This document shows positions 8,879-22,526 of a stretch of 64,000 nt of DNA, piece by piece (positions within the stretch are counted from its first letter, which is position 1; each line of letters begins with the position of its first letter). The notes under the pieces were generated by a model. That model was not told the DNA's origin. It was given only the letters and a program-made list of their open reading frames with translations, and searched no databases. Where the stretch lies: NCBI GenBank assembly GCA_905233165.1, contig CAJODL010000001.1:310001-374000 (forward strand), written 5' to 3'. Both the position numbers and the translations under genes were made by a program. This stretch comes from an uncultured Prevotella sp. (GTDB lineage Bacteria > Bacteroidota > Bacteroidia > Bacteroidales > Bacteroidaceae).

Positions 8879-9178
8879 ATGGAGATTAAAATTCAGGCTG
8901 TCCATTTCGACGCAACAGAGAAATTACAAGAGTTCGCTACAAAGAAAGTAGAAAAACTCTCAAGGTCTTACGAAGATATAAAGAAAGTAGAGGTGCAACT
9001 GAAGGTCGAAAAGCCGCAGACTGCTATGAACAAAACAACAAGCATCAGTGTGGCAATACCTGGCGGAACACAGTTTGTAGAAAAAACATGCGACACCTTT
9101 GAGGAAGGCATTGATTTGTGTGTTGACGCATTGAAGGTAAAATTGACCAAAATTAAAGAAAAATCAAGAAATCATTAA
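8879..9178 (+). CDS. hpf: Ribosome hibernation promoting factor (HPF/YfiA family, short form)
   Basis: 99 aa from ATG 8879 (MEIKIQAVHFDATEKLQEF); an ATG at 8873 would add Met-Thr. The beta-alpha-beta-beta-beta-alpha fold pattern and length fit short HPF/RaiA proteins, which bind the 30S A and P sites and stabilise inactive ribosomes in stationary phase. It lacks the C-terminal dimerisation domain of long HPF. It lies in an operon with the recombinase and next to rpsU and the translation genes, which fits a role in ribosome storage. No Shine-Dalgarno sequence is visible; the leader is A-rich. Confidence 0.93.
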   Translation: MEIKIQAVHFDATEKLQEFATKKVEKLSRSYEDIKKVEVQLKVEKPQTAMNKTTSISVAIPGGTQFVEKTCDTFEEGIDLCVDALKVKLTKIKEKSRNH

Positions 9179-9194
9179 AATTCTTTGAAAAAAG

Positions 9195-9226
9195 TTTGGT
9201 GATTTAAAAAATTATACGTACCTTTG
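9195..9226 (+). promoter_or_regulatory. Promoter of the tRNA-tuf operon
   Basis: TTTG (9195-9198), 20 bases, TACCTTTG (9219-9226), a perfect match. The stretch from TTTGGTG to TTTGCACCC is nearly identical to the PL11-gene promoter at 1584-1619. Confidence 0.88.
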
Positions 9227-9280
9227 CACCCGCAAATTCCCACAGGATGCATTTTGCGTCTGATTTCGGGACAGGGACTC

Positions 9281-9354
9281 GCCTCTTTAGCTCAGTTGGC
9301 CAGAGCACGTGATTTGTAATCTCGGGGTCGTTGGTTCGAATCCGACAAGAGGCT
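9281..9354 (+). tRNA. tRNA-Thr (anticodon TGT)
   Basis: Acceptor GCCTCTT pairs with AAGAGGC (9347-9353), discriminator T. The T arm is GTTGG-TTCGAAT-CCGAC. The anticodon loop TTTGTAA gives TGT at 9315-9317, reading ACA. One T-T mismatch lies in the anticodon stem. CCA is not encoded. Confidence 0.97.
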
Positions 9355-9405
9355 CCCTCAAAGGAGGAAAACGCAGCGCGTGAGATGTGCGGGTGCAAAA
9401 TAAAA

Positions 9406-9488
9406 GGGTGGTTACCAGAGTGGCCAAATGGGGCAGACTGTAAATCTGCTGTCTTTCGACTTCGGTGGTTCGAATCCATCACCACCCA
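9406..9488 (+). tRNA. tRNA-Tyr (anticodon GTA)
   Basis: Acceptor GGGTGGT pairs with ACCACCC (9481-9487), discriminator A. It has the long variable arm of a class II tRNA. The anticodon stem is GCAGA/TCTGC with GTA at 9440-9442. The 3' CCA is not encoded. Confidence 0.97.
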
Positions 9489-9579
9489 CAAAGAAATTTG
9501 CGGAAACGCTTGTTCTTGTGATTCCATCAAATTAAATTTGAGACTTGCAAAGAAGCAAACGTCCTCGCAAAATTTTTTC

Positions 9580-9652
9580 GCGGAAATAGCTCAGTTGATA
9601 GAGCACTAGCCTTCCAAGCTGGGGGTCGCGGGTTTGAGTCCCGTTTTCCGCT
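9580..9652 (+). tRNA. tRNA-Gly (anticodon TCC)
   Basis: Acceptor GCGGAAA pairs with TTTCCGC (9645-9651), discriminator T. The anticodon loop CTTCCAA gives TCC at 9613-9615, reading GGA and GGG. CCA is not encoded. Confidence 0.97.
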
Positions 9653-9691
9653 CAAATGATAGAGAGCCCGAGAGGAGAGTGGAACAATGAC

Positions 9692-9766
<75 letters not shown>

Positions 9767-9806
9767 TATTTAATTTCATATAATATAAATTTAAAAAACA
9801 AAAACA

Positions 9807-10994
9807 ATGGCAAAAGAGACTTTCCAGCGTGACAAGGTTCACGTAAACATTGGTACCATTGGTCACGTTGACCACGGTAAGACAACTCTCACCGCTGCTA
9901 TCACAACTGTGCTCGCAAAGAAGGGCCTCTCTGAGGTTAAGTCTTTCGACCAGATTGATAATGCTCCTGAAGAGAAAGAGCGCGGTATTACTATTAACAC
10001 TGCACACGTTGAGTATCAGACAGCTAAGCGTCACTATGCTCACGTTGACTGCCCAGGACACGCTGACTATGTCAAGAACATGGTAACTGGTGCTGCTCAG
10101 ATGGATGGTGCTATCATCGTAGTTGCTGCTACTGATGGTCCTATGCCTCAGACTCGTGAGCACGTACTTCTCGCTCGTCAGGTAAACGTTCCACGTCTTG
10201 TTGTATTCCTGAACAAGTGTGATATGGTTGACGATGAGGAAATGCTGGAGCTCGTTGAGATGGAAATGCGTGAGCTCCTCGACCAGTATGATTTCGACGG
10301 CGACAACACTCCTATCATCCGTGGTTCTGCTCTCGGTGCACTGAATGGTGTAGAGAAGTGGGAAGAGAAGATTATGGAGTTGATGGATGCCTGTGACACA
10401 TGGATTCAGGATCCTCCACGTGACCTCGACAAACCATTCTTGATGCCAGTTGAGGACGTATTCTCTATCACAGGTCGTGGTACTGTTGCTACAGGTCGTA
10501 TCGAGACAGGTCGTATCCACGTTGGTGATGAAGTTGAGCTCCTTGGTCTCGGTGAGGACAAGAAGTCTACTGTAACAGGTGTTGAGATGTTCCGTAAGAT
10601 CCTGGACGAGGGTCAGGCTGGTGATAACGTTGGTCTGCTTCTCCGTGGTATCGACAAGAACGAAATCAAGCGTGGTATGGTACTCTGTCACCCAGGACAG
10701 ATCAAGCCATTCAAGAAGTTCAAGGCTTCTATCTACGTTCTGAAGAAGGAAGAGGGTGGTCGTCACACTCCATTCGGAAACAAGTATCGTCCACAGTTCT
10801 ATCTCCGCACAATGGACTGCACAGGTGAGATTACACTCCCAGCAGGTGTTGAGATGGTAATGCCTGGTGATAACGTAGAGATTACTGTAGAACTCATCTA
10901 CGCTGTTGCTCTGAACGCAGGTCTGCGTTTCGCTATCCGTGAGGGTGGTCGTACCGTAGGTTCTGGTCAGATCACAGAGGTATTCGAGGATTAA
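9807..10994 (+). CDS. tuf: Elongation factor Tu
   Basis: 395 aa. The GTPase motifs are present: G1 GHVDHGKT (19-26), DCPGH (G3) and NKCD (G4); domains 2 and 3 follow. EF-Tu brings aminoacyl-tRNA to the ribosomal A site as a GTP complex. The gene is the last in a tRNA-Thr/Tyr/Gly/Thr-tuf transcript, the same order as thrU-tyrU-glyT-thrT-tufB in E. coli. Codon use is strongly biased, as expected for a very highly expressed gene. A strong hairpin follows the stop. Confidence 0.99.
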   Translation: MAKETFQRDKVHVNIGTIGHVDHGKTTLTAAITTVLAKKGLSEVKSFDQIDNAPEEKERGITINTAHVEYQTAKRHYAHVDCPGHADYVKNMVTGAAQMDGAIIVVAATDGPMPQTREHVLLARQVNVPRLVVFLNKCDMVDDEEMLELVEMEMRELLDQYDFDGDNTPIIRGSALGALNGVEKWEEKIMELMDACDTWIQDPPRDLDKPFLMPVEDVFSITGRGTVATGRIETGRIHVGDEVELLGLGEDKKSTVTGVEMFRKILDEGQAGDNVGLLLRGIDKNEIKRGMVLCHPGQIKPFKKFKASIYVLKKEEGGRHTPFGNKYRPQFYLRTMDCTGEITLPAGVEMVMPGDNVEITVELIYAVALNAGLRFAIREGGRTVGSGQITEVFED

Positions 10995-11025
10995 TCCTAG
11001 AAAAGTCTTAATAGACAACATAATA

Positions 11026-11060
11026 AAAGTTCCTGTATGCTGCATGGCTGCAGGAACTTT
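11026..11060 (+). terminator. Terminator or attenuator between tuf and tRNA-Trp
   Basis: A perfect 10-bp stem AAAGTTCCTG (11026-11035) with CAGGAACTTT (11051-11060) around a 15-base loop. The T-run after it is short (ACTTTATCT), so it may be partial termination or a processing site 4 bases before tRNA-Trp. Confidence 0.65.
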
Positions 11061-11064
11061 ATCT

Positions 11065-11138
11065 ACGGGAGTCTTTCAATGGTAGGAAAGCGGTCTCCAA
11101 AACCGTCAATGAGGGTTCGATTCCTTCCTCCCGTGCCA
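11065..11138 (+). tRNA. tRNA-Trp (anticodon CCA), CCA encoded
   Basis: Acceptor ACGGGAG pairs with CTCCCGT (11128-11134), discriminator G, then encoded CCA (11136-11138). The anticodon loop CTCCAAA gives CCA at 11097-11099. It lies directly upstream of secE. Confidence 0.96.
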
Positions 11139-11154
11139 ATAAAAACAAAAAGTC

Positions 11155-11343
11155 ATGAATAAGATAGTTAACTACTGCAAAGCTTGCTATGAAGAGCTTG
11201 CGCATAAAACTACTTGGCCAACACGTCAGCAGTTGACACACTCCGCTATGGTGGTGCTGTCGGCTTCACTCGTTATTGCTCTAGTGGTTTTTGGCATGGA
11301 TTCTATTTTCCGTTCTTTGATGAGTGCCATATATCCTAATTAA
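11155..11343 (+). CDS. secE: Preprotein translocase subunit SecE
   Basis: 62 aa, the short single-span form of SecE. An amphipathic N-terminal part with the conserved ELAHKTTWPTRQQL stretch precedes one membrane segment (about 31-52). SecE clamps SecY in the inner-membrane SecYEG channel; secY is in this window at 59091. The gene lies between tRNA-Trp and nusG, as in most bacteria, and shares their transcript. The leader is A-rich without a Shine-Dalgarno sequence. Confidence 0.96.
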   Translation: MNKIVNYCKACYEELAHKTTWPTRQQLTHSAMVVLSASLVIALVVFGMDSIFRSLMSAIYPN

Positions 11344-11367
11344 TAACATTAAACAAGGGTATTAGTA

Positions 11368-11913
11368 ATGCAGGAACAGGGATTCAAATGGTATGCTATG
11401 CGCGCTGTCAGCGGCAAAGAGGCAAAACTAAAGGAATATATTGAGAAGGAATGTTCTCACAATCCTGAGTTGGCCAAGCATGTTGCACAGGTACTTCTGC
11501 CTATGGAGAAACATGCAGTGCTGAAAAACGGCAAGCGTGTCATAAAGGAAAAGACTTCATTACCAGGTTATCTTTTCATAGAGGCTGAAATGATTGGTGA
11601 CACAGCTCACACTTTGCGTTTTATGCCTAACTGTATGGGCTTCTTAGGTGGTATGGACAGTCCGACACCTGTTCGCCAGTCAGATATTAATCGTATGATT
11701 GGTGCTGCAGAAGAGACTGCATTGACAGAGGAAATGGATATTCCATACATCGCTGGAGAAACAGTGAAGGTAACAGATGGTCCTTTCAGCGGCTTCATTG
11801 GTACTATCGAGGCTGTAAACGAAGAAAAGCGCACACTGAAGGTGGTGGTGAAAATCTTCGGAAGAGATACTCCAATGGAGTTGAATTTCATGCAAGTAGA
11901 AAAAGAAGGTTAA
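11368..11913 (+). CDS. nusG: Transcription termination/antitermination protein NusG
   Basis: 181 aa: NGN domain (about 5-110, starting KWYAMRAVSGKE) that binds the RNA polymerase clamp, and a C-terminal KOW domain (about 125-178, with GPFSGFIGTIEAVN) that contacts Rho or ribosomal protein S10. NusG increases elongation processivity and couples transcription with translation. It is 24 bases after secE and precedes rplK across a 77-base spacer with a hairpin. Confidence 0.97.
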   Translation: MQEQGFKWYAMRAVSGKEAKLKEYIEKECSHNPELAKHVAQVLLPMEKHAVLKNGKRVIKEKTSLPGYLFIEAEMIGDTAHTLRFMPNCMGFLGGMDSPTPVRQSDINRMIGAAEETALTEEMDIPYIAGETVKVTDGPFSGFIGTIEAVNEEKRTLKVVVKIFGRDTPMELNFMQVEKEG

Positions 11914-11922
11914 GAAGACTGA

Positions 11923-11954
11923 GGGTCTTTAAATATAATGCTTCCAAAAGACCC
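11923..11954 (+). promoter_or_regulatory. Hairpin in the nusG-rplK spacer
   Basis: GGGTCTTT (11923-11930) pairs with AAAGACCC (11947-11954) over a 16-base loop, followed by CCTTTCTAT. It may be a leaky terminator or part of the L11 operon leader, where ribosomal protein L1 acts in other bacteria. Confidence 0.5.
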
Positions 11955-11990
11955 CTTTCTATATAAATAAATAATTAAAATAACAACAAG

Positions 11991-12428
11991 ATGGCTAAAG
12001 AAGTTGCTGGACAACTTAAGTTACAGATTAGAGGTGGTGCTGCCAATCCTTCTCCTCCAGTAGGACCTGCACTGGGTTCTAAGGGTATTAACATTATGGG
12101 CTTCTGTAAGGAGTTCAATGCGCGTACTCAGGACAAGGCTGGTAAGGTGCTCCCTGTTGTTATTACTTACTACGCAGACAAATCTTTTGACTTTGTCATC
12201 AAAACTTCTCCAGCTGCTGTACAGTTGAAGGAGGCTGCTAAGATTAAGTCTGGTTCTGCATCTCCTAACCGTAAAAAGGTTGCAGAGATAACATGGGATC
12301 AGGTTAAGGCTATCGCAGAGGACAAGATGAAAGATCTTAACTGCTTTACCATTGAGTCTGCTATGAAGCAGGTTGCTGGTACAGCACGTAGCTTGGGTAT
12401 CACCATTAAGGGTGACTTCCCAGCTTAA
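11991..12428 (+). CDS. rplK: 50S ribosomal protein uL11
   Basis: 145 aa, normal length. The Pro-rich [16 protein letters not shown] loop of the N-terminal domain is intact, and the C-terminal domain binds the GTPase-associated region of 23S rRNA. L11 is needed for factor-stimulated GTP hydrolysis and the stringent response. It is first of the L11-L1-L10-L7/L12-beta-beta' cluster. The leader is AATAACAACAAG before ATG, without Shine-Dalgarno. Confidence 0.98.
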   Translation: MAKEVAGQLKLQIRGGAANPSPPVGPALGSKGINIMGFCKEFNARTQDKAGKVLPVVITYYADKSFDFVIKTSPAAVQLKEAAKIKSGSASPNRKKVAEITWDQVKAIAEDKMKDLNCFTIESAMKQVAGTARSLGITIKGDFPA

Positions 12429-12480
12429 TGCGAAAAAGTAATAATAGCTGTGACATAATGTCCGCTGATTTATTTAACAT

Positions 12481-12518
12481 TTCCGGGAGGCAAAATCGAT
12501 AATGCCGTTAGAACCGAA
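12481..12518 (+). promoter_or_regulatory. Structured element in the rplK-rplA spacer (possible L1 site)
   Basis: Inner helix GGCA (12489-12492) with TGCC (12503-12506) and outer helix TT-CGG with CCG-AA (12514-12518) enclose an asymmetric loop (GA against GTTAGAA). The shape is reminiscent of L1-binding mRNA sites. The 105-base spacer is unusually long for this cluster. Confidence 0.35.
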
Positions 12519-12533
12519 AAAACTTCAACAAAA

Positions 12534-13226
12534 ATGAGTAAACTGACAAAAAATCAAAAAGCAGTTGCCGGCAAGGTAGAACAGGGAAAGATGTACACTA
12601 TCAGTGAGGCTGCAGCTCTTGTAAAGGAAATCACAACTACGAAGTTCGACGCCTCTGTGGACGTTGACGTTCGTTTGGGCGTTGATCCTCGCAAGGCCAA
12701 CCAAATGGTACGTGGCGTTGTATCTCTGCCTAACGGTACTGGTAAGGTAACACGTGTGCTCGCACTCGTTACTCCTGATCAGGAGGCTGCTGCTAAAGAG
12801 GCTGGTGCTGACTATGTTGGTCTTGACGAATTCATCGAGAAAATCAAAGGTGGTTGGACTGATGTTGACGTCATTATCACTATGCCTTCATGTATGGGTA
12901 AGATAGGTCCTATCGGACGTATCCTCGGTCCTCGCGGACTGATGCCAAACCCAAAGAGCGGTACTGTAACAATGGATGTTGCAAAGGCTGTTAAGGAGGT
13001 TAAGTCTGGTAAGATTGATTTCAAAGTTGATAAGACTGGTATTATTCACACCTCAATAGGTAAGATATCTATGAGTGCTGATGCTATTGCAGGAAATGCC
13101 AAGGAATTCATCTCTACCGTTAACAAACTTAAGCCAGCTGCTGCGAAGGGTACATACATCAAGAGTATCTTTATTTCAAGCACAATGAGTAAGGGTATCA
13201 AGATTGATCCTAAATCAGCCGATTAA
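12534..13226 (+). CDS. rplA: 50S ribosomal protein uL1
   Basis: 230 aa, usual length for L1, which forms the mobile L1 stalk at the E site and guides tRNA exit. Two-domain layout with the conserved [23 protein letters not shown] linker is visible. In many bacteria L1 represses its own operon by binding mRNA; the spacer upstream holds a possible site. rplJ follows after 22 bases. Confidence 0.98.
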   Translation: MSKLTKNQKAVAGKVEQGKMYTISEAAALVKEITTTKFDASVDVDVRLGVDPRKANQMVRGVVSLPNGTGKVTRVLALVTPDQEAAAKEAGADYVGLDEFIEKIKGGWTDVDVIITMPSCMGKIGPIGRILGPRGLMPNPKSGTVTMDVAKAVKEVKSGKIDFKVDKTGIIHTSIGKISMSADAIAGNAKEFISTVNKLKPAAAKGTYIKSIFISSTMSKGIKIDPKSAD

Positions 13227-13248
13227 ACTCTAAAAGTTTTTTACAACA

Positions 13249-13764
13249 ATGAAGAAAGAAGTAAAAGATACTATTATCTCGCAGCTTGGTGATTTGCTTA
13301 AGGCTTATCCACATTTCTATATAGTAGATGTGACAGGTCTGAATGCAGAACAGACAAGCGTCTTGCGTCGTAAAGCCTTCGGTCAGAAGATTAAGACCGT
13401 TGTGGTTAAGAACAAACTTCTTATCAAGGCTCTCGATGCGGCTGAGACAGATTACTCTGAACTTTACCCAACACTGAAGGGCAATACAGCTCTCATGTTC
13501 TGTGAGACAGCTAATGTTCCTGCAAAACTTTTGAAGGAATATAAGGATGTTAACCCTACACTCAAGGCTGCTTATGCAGAAGAGAGTATCTTCGTAGGAG
13601 CAAACAAACTTGCTGAGCTCGCTGCACTGAAGAGCAAGAACGAACTCATTGCAGAGGTTGTTGCATTGCTGCAGTCTCCAGCAAAGAACGTTGTTTCTGG
13701 CCTGCAGTCAAGTGCTGGTACTATCCACGGTCTGCTTAAGACCCTTGGAGAGCGTCCAGAGTAA
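13249..13764 (+). CDS. rplJ: 50S ribosomal protein uL10
   Basis: 171 aa. L10 anchors the L7/L12 dimers at the ribosomal stalk base; the N-terminal globular domain binds 23S rRNA and the C-terminal helix (from about 130) carries L7/L12. The spacer before it is only 22 bases, so the L10-binding leader found in E. coli cannot lie directly upstream. It is followed by rplL after 50 bases. Confidence 0.98.
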   Translation: MKKEVKDTIISQLGDLLKAYPHFYIVDVTGLNAEQTSVLRRKAFGQKIKTVVVKNKLLIKALDAAETDYSELYPTLKGNTALMFCETANVPAKLLKEYKDVNPTLKAAYAEESIFVGANKLAELAALKSKNELIAEVVALLQSPAKNVVSGLQSSAGTIHGLLKTLGERPE

Positions 13765-13814
13765 GTATTTATTAATTAACAAAAAGTAAACAACAATTTA
13801 AAATTTTAATAATC

Positions 13815-14198
13815 ATGGCAGATATTAAAGCTATCGCTGAGGAACTCGTTAACCTCACCGTTAAAGAAGTAAATGAACTCGCACAGGTCCTGAAGGACGA
13901 GTATGGAATTGAGCCTGCTGCTGCAGCTGTTGCTGTTGCTGCTGGTCCTGCAGCTGCTGGTGGCGCTGCTGAGGCTGCTGAAGAGAAGGATTCATTCGAC
14001 GTAGTCCTCGCTGAAGTAGGTGCTAACAAGCTCGCAGTTGTTAAGGCTGTTAAGGAGGCTTGTGGTCTTGGTCTTAAGGACGCAAAGGATCTCGTTGACG
14101 GTGCTCCTGCTACCATCAAGGAGGGTATGCCAAAGGCTGAGGCTGAGAACCTCAAGAAGGCTATCGAAGAGGCTGGCGCTAAGGTTGAGCTGAAGTAA
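13815..14198 (+). CDS. rplL: 50S ribosomal protein bL12 (L7/L12)
   Basis: 127 aa: N-terminal dimerisation domain, Ala/Gly-rich hinge (about 35-58) and C-terminal factor-binding domain with the [15 protein letters not shown] stretch. L7/L12 recruits translation GTPases to the ribosome. Two hairpins separate it from rpoB, which fits the need for more L7/L12 than RNA polymerase. Confidence 0.98.
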   Translation: MADIKAIAEELVNLTVKEVNELAQVLKDEYGIEPAAAAVAVAAGPAAAGGAAEAAEEKDSFDVVLAEVGANKLAVVKAVKEACGLGLKDAKDLVDGAPATIKEGMPKAEAENLKKAIEEAGAKVELK

Positions 14199-14213
14199 TC
14201 AACTCCTTTGGCG

Positions 14214-14291
14214 AGTCCGTTGAATAAACGGACTGATATAAGAAGAATTATTAAAGGTTAGAGTCTATCAAGTAGATGGATTCTAGCCTTT
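14214..14291 (+). promoter_or_regulatory. Tandem hairpins between rplL and rpoB (attenuator/processing site)
   Basis: Hairpin 1: AGTCCGTT (14214-14221) with AACGGACT (14227-14234). Hairpin 2: a 17-bp stem with three G-U pairs, 14253-14269 with 14275-14291, loop AAGTA, followed by TCATATTTTAC. In E. coli this spacer holds an attenuator and an RNase III site that set the ratio of L7/L12 to RNA polymerase; a similar role is inferred here. Confidence 0.6.
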
Positions 14292-14314
14292 TCATATTTT
14301 ACAAAGACAAACAA

Positions 14315-17300
14315 ATGACATCTAAGAAGGCAGAAAACAGAATCAATTTTGCTCGCGTTAAGAATCCGATGCCTTATCCGGATTTCCTTGATGTGCAGCT
14401 GAAATCCTTCCGCGAATTCCTGCAATTGGATACTCCTCCTGAGGAGCGTAGGAAAGATGGTCTGTATAAGGTGTTCGCTGAGAATTTCCCTATCACAGAT
14501 ACTCGTAATAATTATGTACTCGAGTTTCTCGACTACTTTATCGACCCACCACGCTATACCATAGAGGAGTGTCTTGAGTGTGGACTGACATATAGTGTGC
14601 CATTGAAGGCAAAGATGAAGTTGTATTGTAACGATGAGGAGCATACTGACTTTGAGACAATTATCTCAGACGTATTCCTTGGTACAATACCATACATGAC
14701 CAATAATGGTACATTTATCATCAATGGTGCAGAGCGTGTCGTAGTATCACAGTTGCACCGTTCTCCTGGTGTATTCTTTGGTCAAGGTGTCCACGCTAAC
14801 GGATCGGTGCTGTATTCTGCACGTATTATTCCTTTCAAGGGCTCATGGATAGAGTTTGCAACAGACATCAACAATGTGATGTATGCATACATCGATCGTA
14901 AGAAGAAGTTGCCTGTAACAACTCTGCTCCGTGCTATCGGCTATGAAAAGGATAAAGATATTCTGAATATTTTTGATCTTGCTGAAGAGGTAAAGGTAAG
15001 TAAGAAAGCTCTCAAAGAACTTGTCGGACGCAAACTTGCTGCCAATATCATGAGAACATGGGCAGAGGATTTCGTTGATGAGGATACTGGTGAAGTTGTT
15101 TCTTTGGAGCGTAATGAGATTATAATGCCTCGTGAAACACAGATAACAGAAGAAAATATTCAGGATATTCTTGACAGTGAGCAGTCAACAATCCTTGTAC
15201 ATAAGGATGAAGATACTGCAGCAAAGTATGATATCATTTTCAATACTCTTGCAAAGGATACTGCAAACTCTGAGAAGGAGGCTGTCTACTATATCTACCG
15301 TCAGTTGCGTAATGCAGACCCTGCAGATGAGGCAAGCGCACGAGAGGTGATACAGAATCTGTTCTTCTCTGACAAACGTTATGATTTAGGTGAGGTTGGA
15401 CGTTATCGTATCAACAAGAAACTGAGTCTCAACACAAATATGGATGTCCGCACTCTTACTAATGAGGACATCATTGAGATTATCAAATATCTTATCAATC
15501 TTATCAACAGCAATGCTACAGTTGATGATATTGACCACCTTTCAAATCGTCGCGTACGTACAGTCGGTGAACAGTTGGCAAACCAGTTCTCTATTGGTTT
15601 AAGCCGTATGAGCCGCACTATTCGCGAGCGTATGAATGTTCGCGATAATGAGGTGTTTACTCCTGCTGACCTTATTAATGCAAAGACTATATCAAGCGTC
15701 ATCAACTCATTCTTTGGCACAAACCCATTGAGTCAGTTCATGGACCAGACAAACCCTCTTGCTGAGGTGACACACAAGCGCCGTCTCTCTGCGTTGGGTC
15801 CTGGTGGTCTGTCTCGTGAACGTGCAGGTTTCGAGGTGCGTGACGTACACTATACACACTATGGTCGTCTCTGTCCTATTGAGTCTCCAGAAGGACCAAA
15901 CATCGGTCTTATCTCGTCTCTCTGTATGTATGCTCAGATTAACGACCTTGGTTTCATTGAGACTCCTTATCGTAAAGTTAAGGATAGCGTGGTAGATCTG
16001 GATAATGACCACGTTGTATATCTTACAGCTGAGGAAGAAGAGAACCATATCATCGGTCAGGGAAATGCTCCGCTGAATGATGATGGTACATTCATCAGAG
16101 CCGTCGTTAAGTGTCGTGAGAATGCTGACTTCCCTGTTGTTCCTCCATCACAGGTGGATCACATGGACGTTTCTCCACAGCAGATAGCATCTGTATCAGC
16201 AGGTCTTATTCCTTTCTTGGAGCATGATGATGGTCACCGTGCGTTGATGGGATGTAACATGATGCGTCAGGCTGTGCCTCTGCTTCATAATGATGCTCCT
16301 ATCGTTGGTACAGGTCTTGAGCGTCAGGTGTGTGAGGATTCACGTACTATGATTACCGCAGAGGGTGATGGTACTATCGAATATGTTGATGCAACTACAA
16401 TTCGTATCCTTTATGATCGTACAGAGGATGAGGAGTTCGTAAGTTTCGAACCTGCTGTTAAGGAATATCGCATACCAAAGTTCCGTCGCACAAACCAGAA
16501 TATGGTTATCGACCTGCGTCCTATATGTGAAAAAGGACAACGTGTAAAGGCTGGTGATATACTGACAGAAGGCTATGCAACCGAGAATGGTGAGTTGGCA
16601 CTGGGACGTAACCTCCTTGTAGCATATATGCCTTGGAAAGGATACAACTATGAGGATGCTATTGTTCTTTCAGAGCGTATTGTACGTGATGATGTGCTGA
16701 CATCTGTTCATGTTGATGAATATTCTCTTGATGTCCGTGAGACAAAACGTGGAATGGAGGAATTGACAGCTGATATTCCAAATGTTTCAGAGGATGCCAC
16801 AAAGGATCTTGACGAGAATGGTATCATCCGTATCGGTGCACGTGTTGTTCCTGGTGACATCATGATTGGTAAGATATCACCTAAGGGTGAGAGTGATCCT
16901 TCTCCAGAAGAGAAACTCCTTCGCGCTATCTTTGGTGATAAGGCTGGTGATGTGAAGGATTCTTCTTTGAAGGCAAATCCGTCTCTTTCTGGTGTTGTTA
17001 TCGACAAGAAACTGTTCTCTCGCGCTGTCAAGACTCGTGAGTCAAAGAAGCAGGACAAGGTTATTCTTGCAAAGATAGATCAGGAATATCAGGCAAAAGC
17101 CGATGACTTGAAGGAGGTACTTATTGAGAAACTGATGAAACTTACTAAGGGTAAGACATGTCAGGGTATCAAGGATTATACAAATGCTGAGGTGATAACC
17201 AAGGGCAGCAAAATCACTCCTGCTATGCTCGCTAATCTTGAATATGATGGCGTGCAGTCAAATGAATGGACAGGAGATGAACATACTGATACCTTGATTC

Positions 17301-18127
17301 AGAAACTCATAATGAACTATATAAGGAAGTACAAGCAAATGGATGCAGAACTTAAGCGTCAGAAGTTTGCTGTTACTATTGGTGATGATTTGCCAAGTGG
17401 TGTACTTCAGATGGCGAAGGTTTATATTGCCAAGAAACGTAAGATTGGTGTAGGTGATAAACTCGCTGGTCGTCATGGTAATAAGGGTATCGTTTCAAAG
17501 GTGGTACGCCAAGAGGATATGCCATTCCTTGAGGATGGTCGTCCTGTAGATCTCGTGCTCAACCCATTGGGCGTGCCTTCACGAATGAACCTCGGACAGA
17601 TATTCGAAGCTGTACTTGGTGCAGCAGGAAAGCGTCTGGGTGTTAAGTTCGCCACACCAATCTTTGATGGTGCAAAACTTGACGATCTCAACGAATGGAC
17701 AGACAAGGCAGGTTTACCTCGCTACTGCTCAACACACCTCTATGATGGTGAGACAGGTGAGATGTTTGACCAGCCTGCAACAGTGGGTGTGACATACTTC
17801 CTTAAACTCGGACACATGGTTGAGGATAAGATGCACGCACGTTCCATCGGTCCTTACTCTCTCATTACACAGCAACCTCTCGGTGGTAAAGCACAGTTTG
17901 GTGGACAGCGTTTCGGTGAGATGGAGGTTTGGGCTATTGAGGCATTTGGTGCAAGTCACGTGCTTCAAGAGATACTGACGGTGAAATCGGACGATGTGAC
18001 AGGACGTTCTAAGAGTTATGAGGCTATCGTTAAGGGTGATAATATTCCAACTCCTGGAATTCCAGAATCTCTCAACGTGCTTCTCCATGAACTCCGTGGT
18101 CTCGGACTCAGTGTAACATTGGATTAA
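14315..18127 (+). CDS. rpoB: RNA polymerase beta subunit
   Basis: 1270 aa from ATG 14315 ([20 protein letters not shown]); an upstream ATG at 14276 lies inside the attenuator hairpin and would add 13 residues unlike any RpoB, so it is rejected. The rifampicin-pocket region is readable: [20 protein letters not shown] then SALGPGG, with the residues equivalent to D516, H526 and S531 of E. coli kept and S522 replaced by Ala, probably lineage-typical. RpoB forms one side of the polymerase active cleft. It is followed by rpoC after 37 bases. Confidence 0.99.
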   Translation: MTSKKAENRINFARVKNPMPYPDFLDVQLKSFREFLQLDTPPEERRKDGLYKVFAENFPITDTRNNYVLEFLDYFIDPPRYTIEECLECGLTYSVPLKAKMKLYCNDEEHTDFETIISDVFLGTIPYMTNNGTFIINGAERVVVSQLHRSPGVFFGQGVHANGSVLYSARIIPFKGSWIEFATDINNVMYAYIDRKKKLPVTTLLRAIGYEKDKDILNIFDLAEEVKVSKKALKELVGRKLAANIMRTWAEDFVDEDTGEVVSLERNEIIMPRETQITEENIQDILDSEQSTILVHKDEDTAAKYDIIFNTLAKDTANSEKEAVYYIYRQLRNADPADEASAREVIQNLFFSDKRYDLGEVGRYRINKKLSLNTNMDVRTLTNEDIIEIIKYLINLINSNATVDDIDHLSNRRVRTVGEQLANQFSIGLSRMSRTIRERMNVRDNEVFTPADLINAKTISSVINSFFGTNPLSQFMDQTNPLAEVTHKRRLSALGPGGLSRERAGFEVRDVHYTHYGRLCPIESPEGPNIGLISSLCMYAQINDLGFIETPYRKVKDSVVDLDNDHVVYLTAEEEENHIIGQGNAPLNDDGTFIRAVVKCRENADFPVVPPSQVDHMDVSPQQIASVSAGLIPFLEHDDGHRALMGCNMMRQAVPLLHNDAPIVGTGLERQVCEDSRTMITAEGDGTIEYVDATTIRILYDRTEDEEFVSFEPAVKEYRIPKFRRTNQNMVIDLRPICEKGQRVKAGDILTEGYATENGELALGRNLLVAYMPWKGYNYEDAIVLSERIVRDDVLTSVHVDEYSLDVRETKRGMEELTADIPNVSEDATKDLDENGIIRIGARVVPGDIMIGKISPKGESDPSPEEKLLRAIFGDKAGDVKDSSLKANPSLSGVVIDKKLFSRAVKTRESKKQDKVILAKIDQEYQAKADDLKEVLIEKLMKLTKGKTCQGIKDYTNAEVITKGSKITPAMLANLEYDGVQSNEWTGDEHTDTLIQKLIMNYIRKYKQMDAELKRQKFAVTIGDDLPSGVLQMAKVYIAKKRKIGVGDKLAGRHGNKGIVSKVVRQEDMPFLEDGRPVDLVLNPLGVPSRMNLGQIFEAVLGAAGKRLGVKFATPIFDGAKLDDLNEWTDKAGLPRYCSTHLYDGETGEMFDQPATVGVTYFLKLGHMVEDKMHARSIGPYSLITQQPLGGKAQFGGQRFGEMEVWAIEAFGASHVLQEILTVKSDDVTGRSKSYEAIVKGDNIPTPGIPESLNVLLHELRGLGLSVTLD

Positions 18128-18164
18128 TTCAATCTTTTTCGTCAATCTGTAAATTCCAAAATAT

Positions 18165-22493
<4,329 letters not shown>

Positions 22494-22497
22494 AGAA

Positions 22498-22526
22498 AAA
22501 TGCTAAGCTGTTACAGCTTAGCATTT
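22498..22526. terminator. Bidirectional terminator between rpoC and the acyl ligase fusion
   Basis: AAATGCTAAGCTG (22498-22510) and CAGCTTAGCATTT (22514-22526) form a perfect 13-bp stem; the 3-base loop TTA is the stop codon of the minus-strand gene read backwards. A and T flanks serve both directions. Confidence 0.88.
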
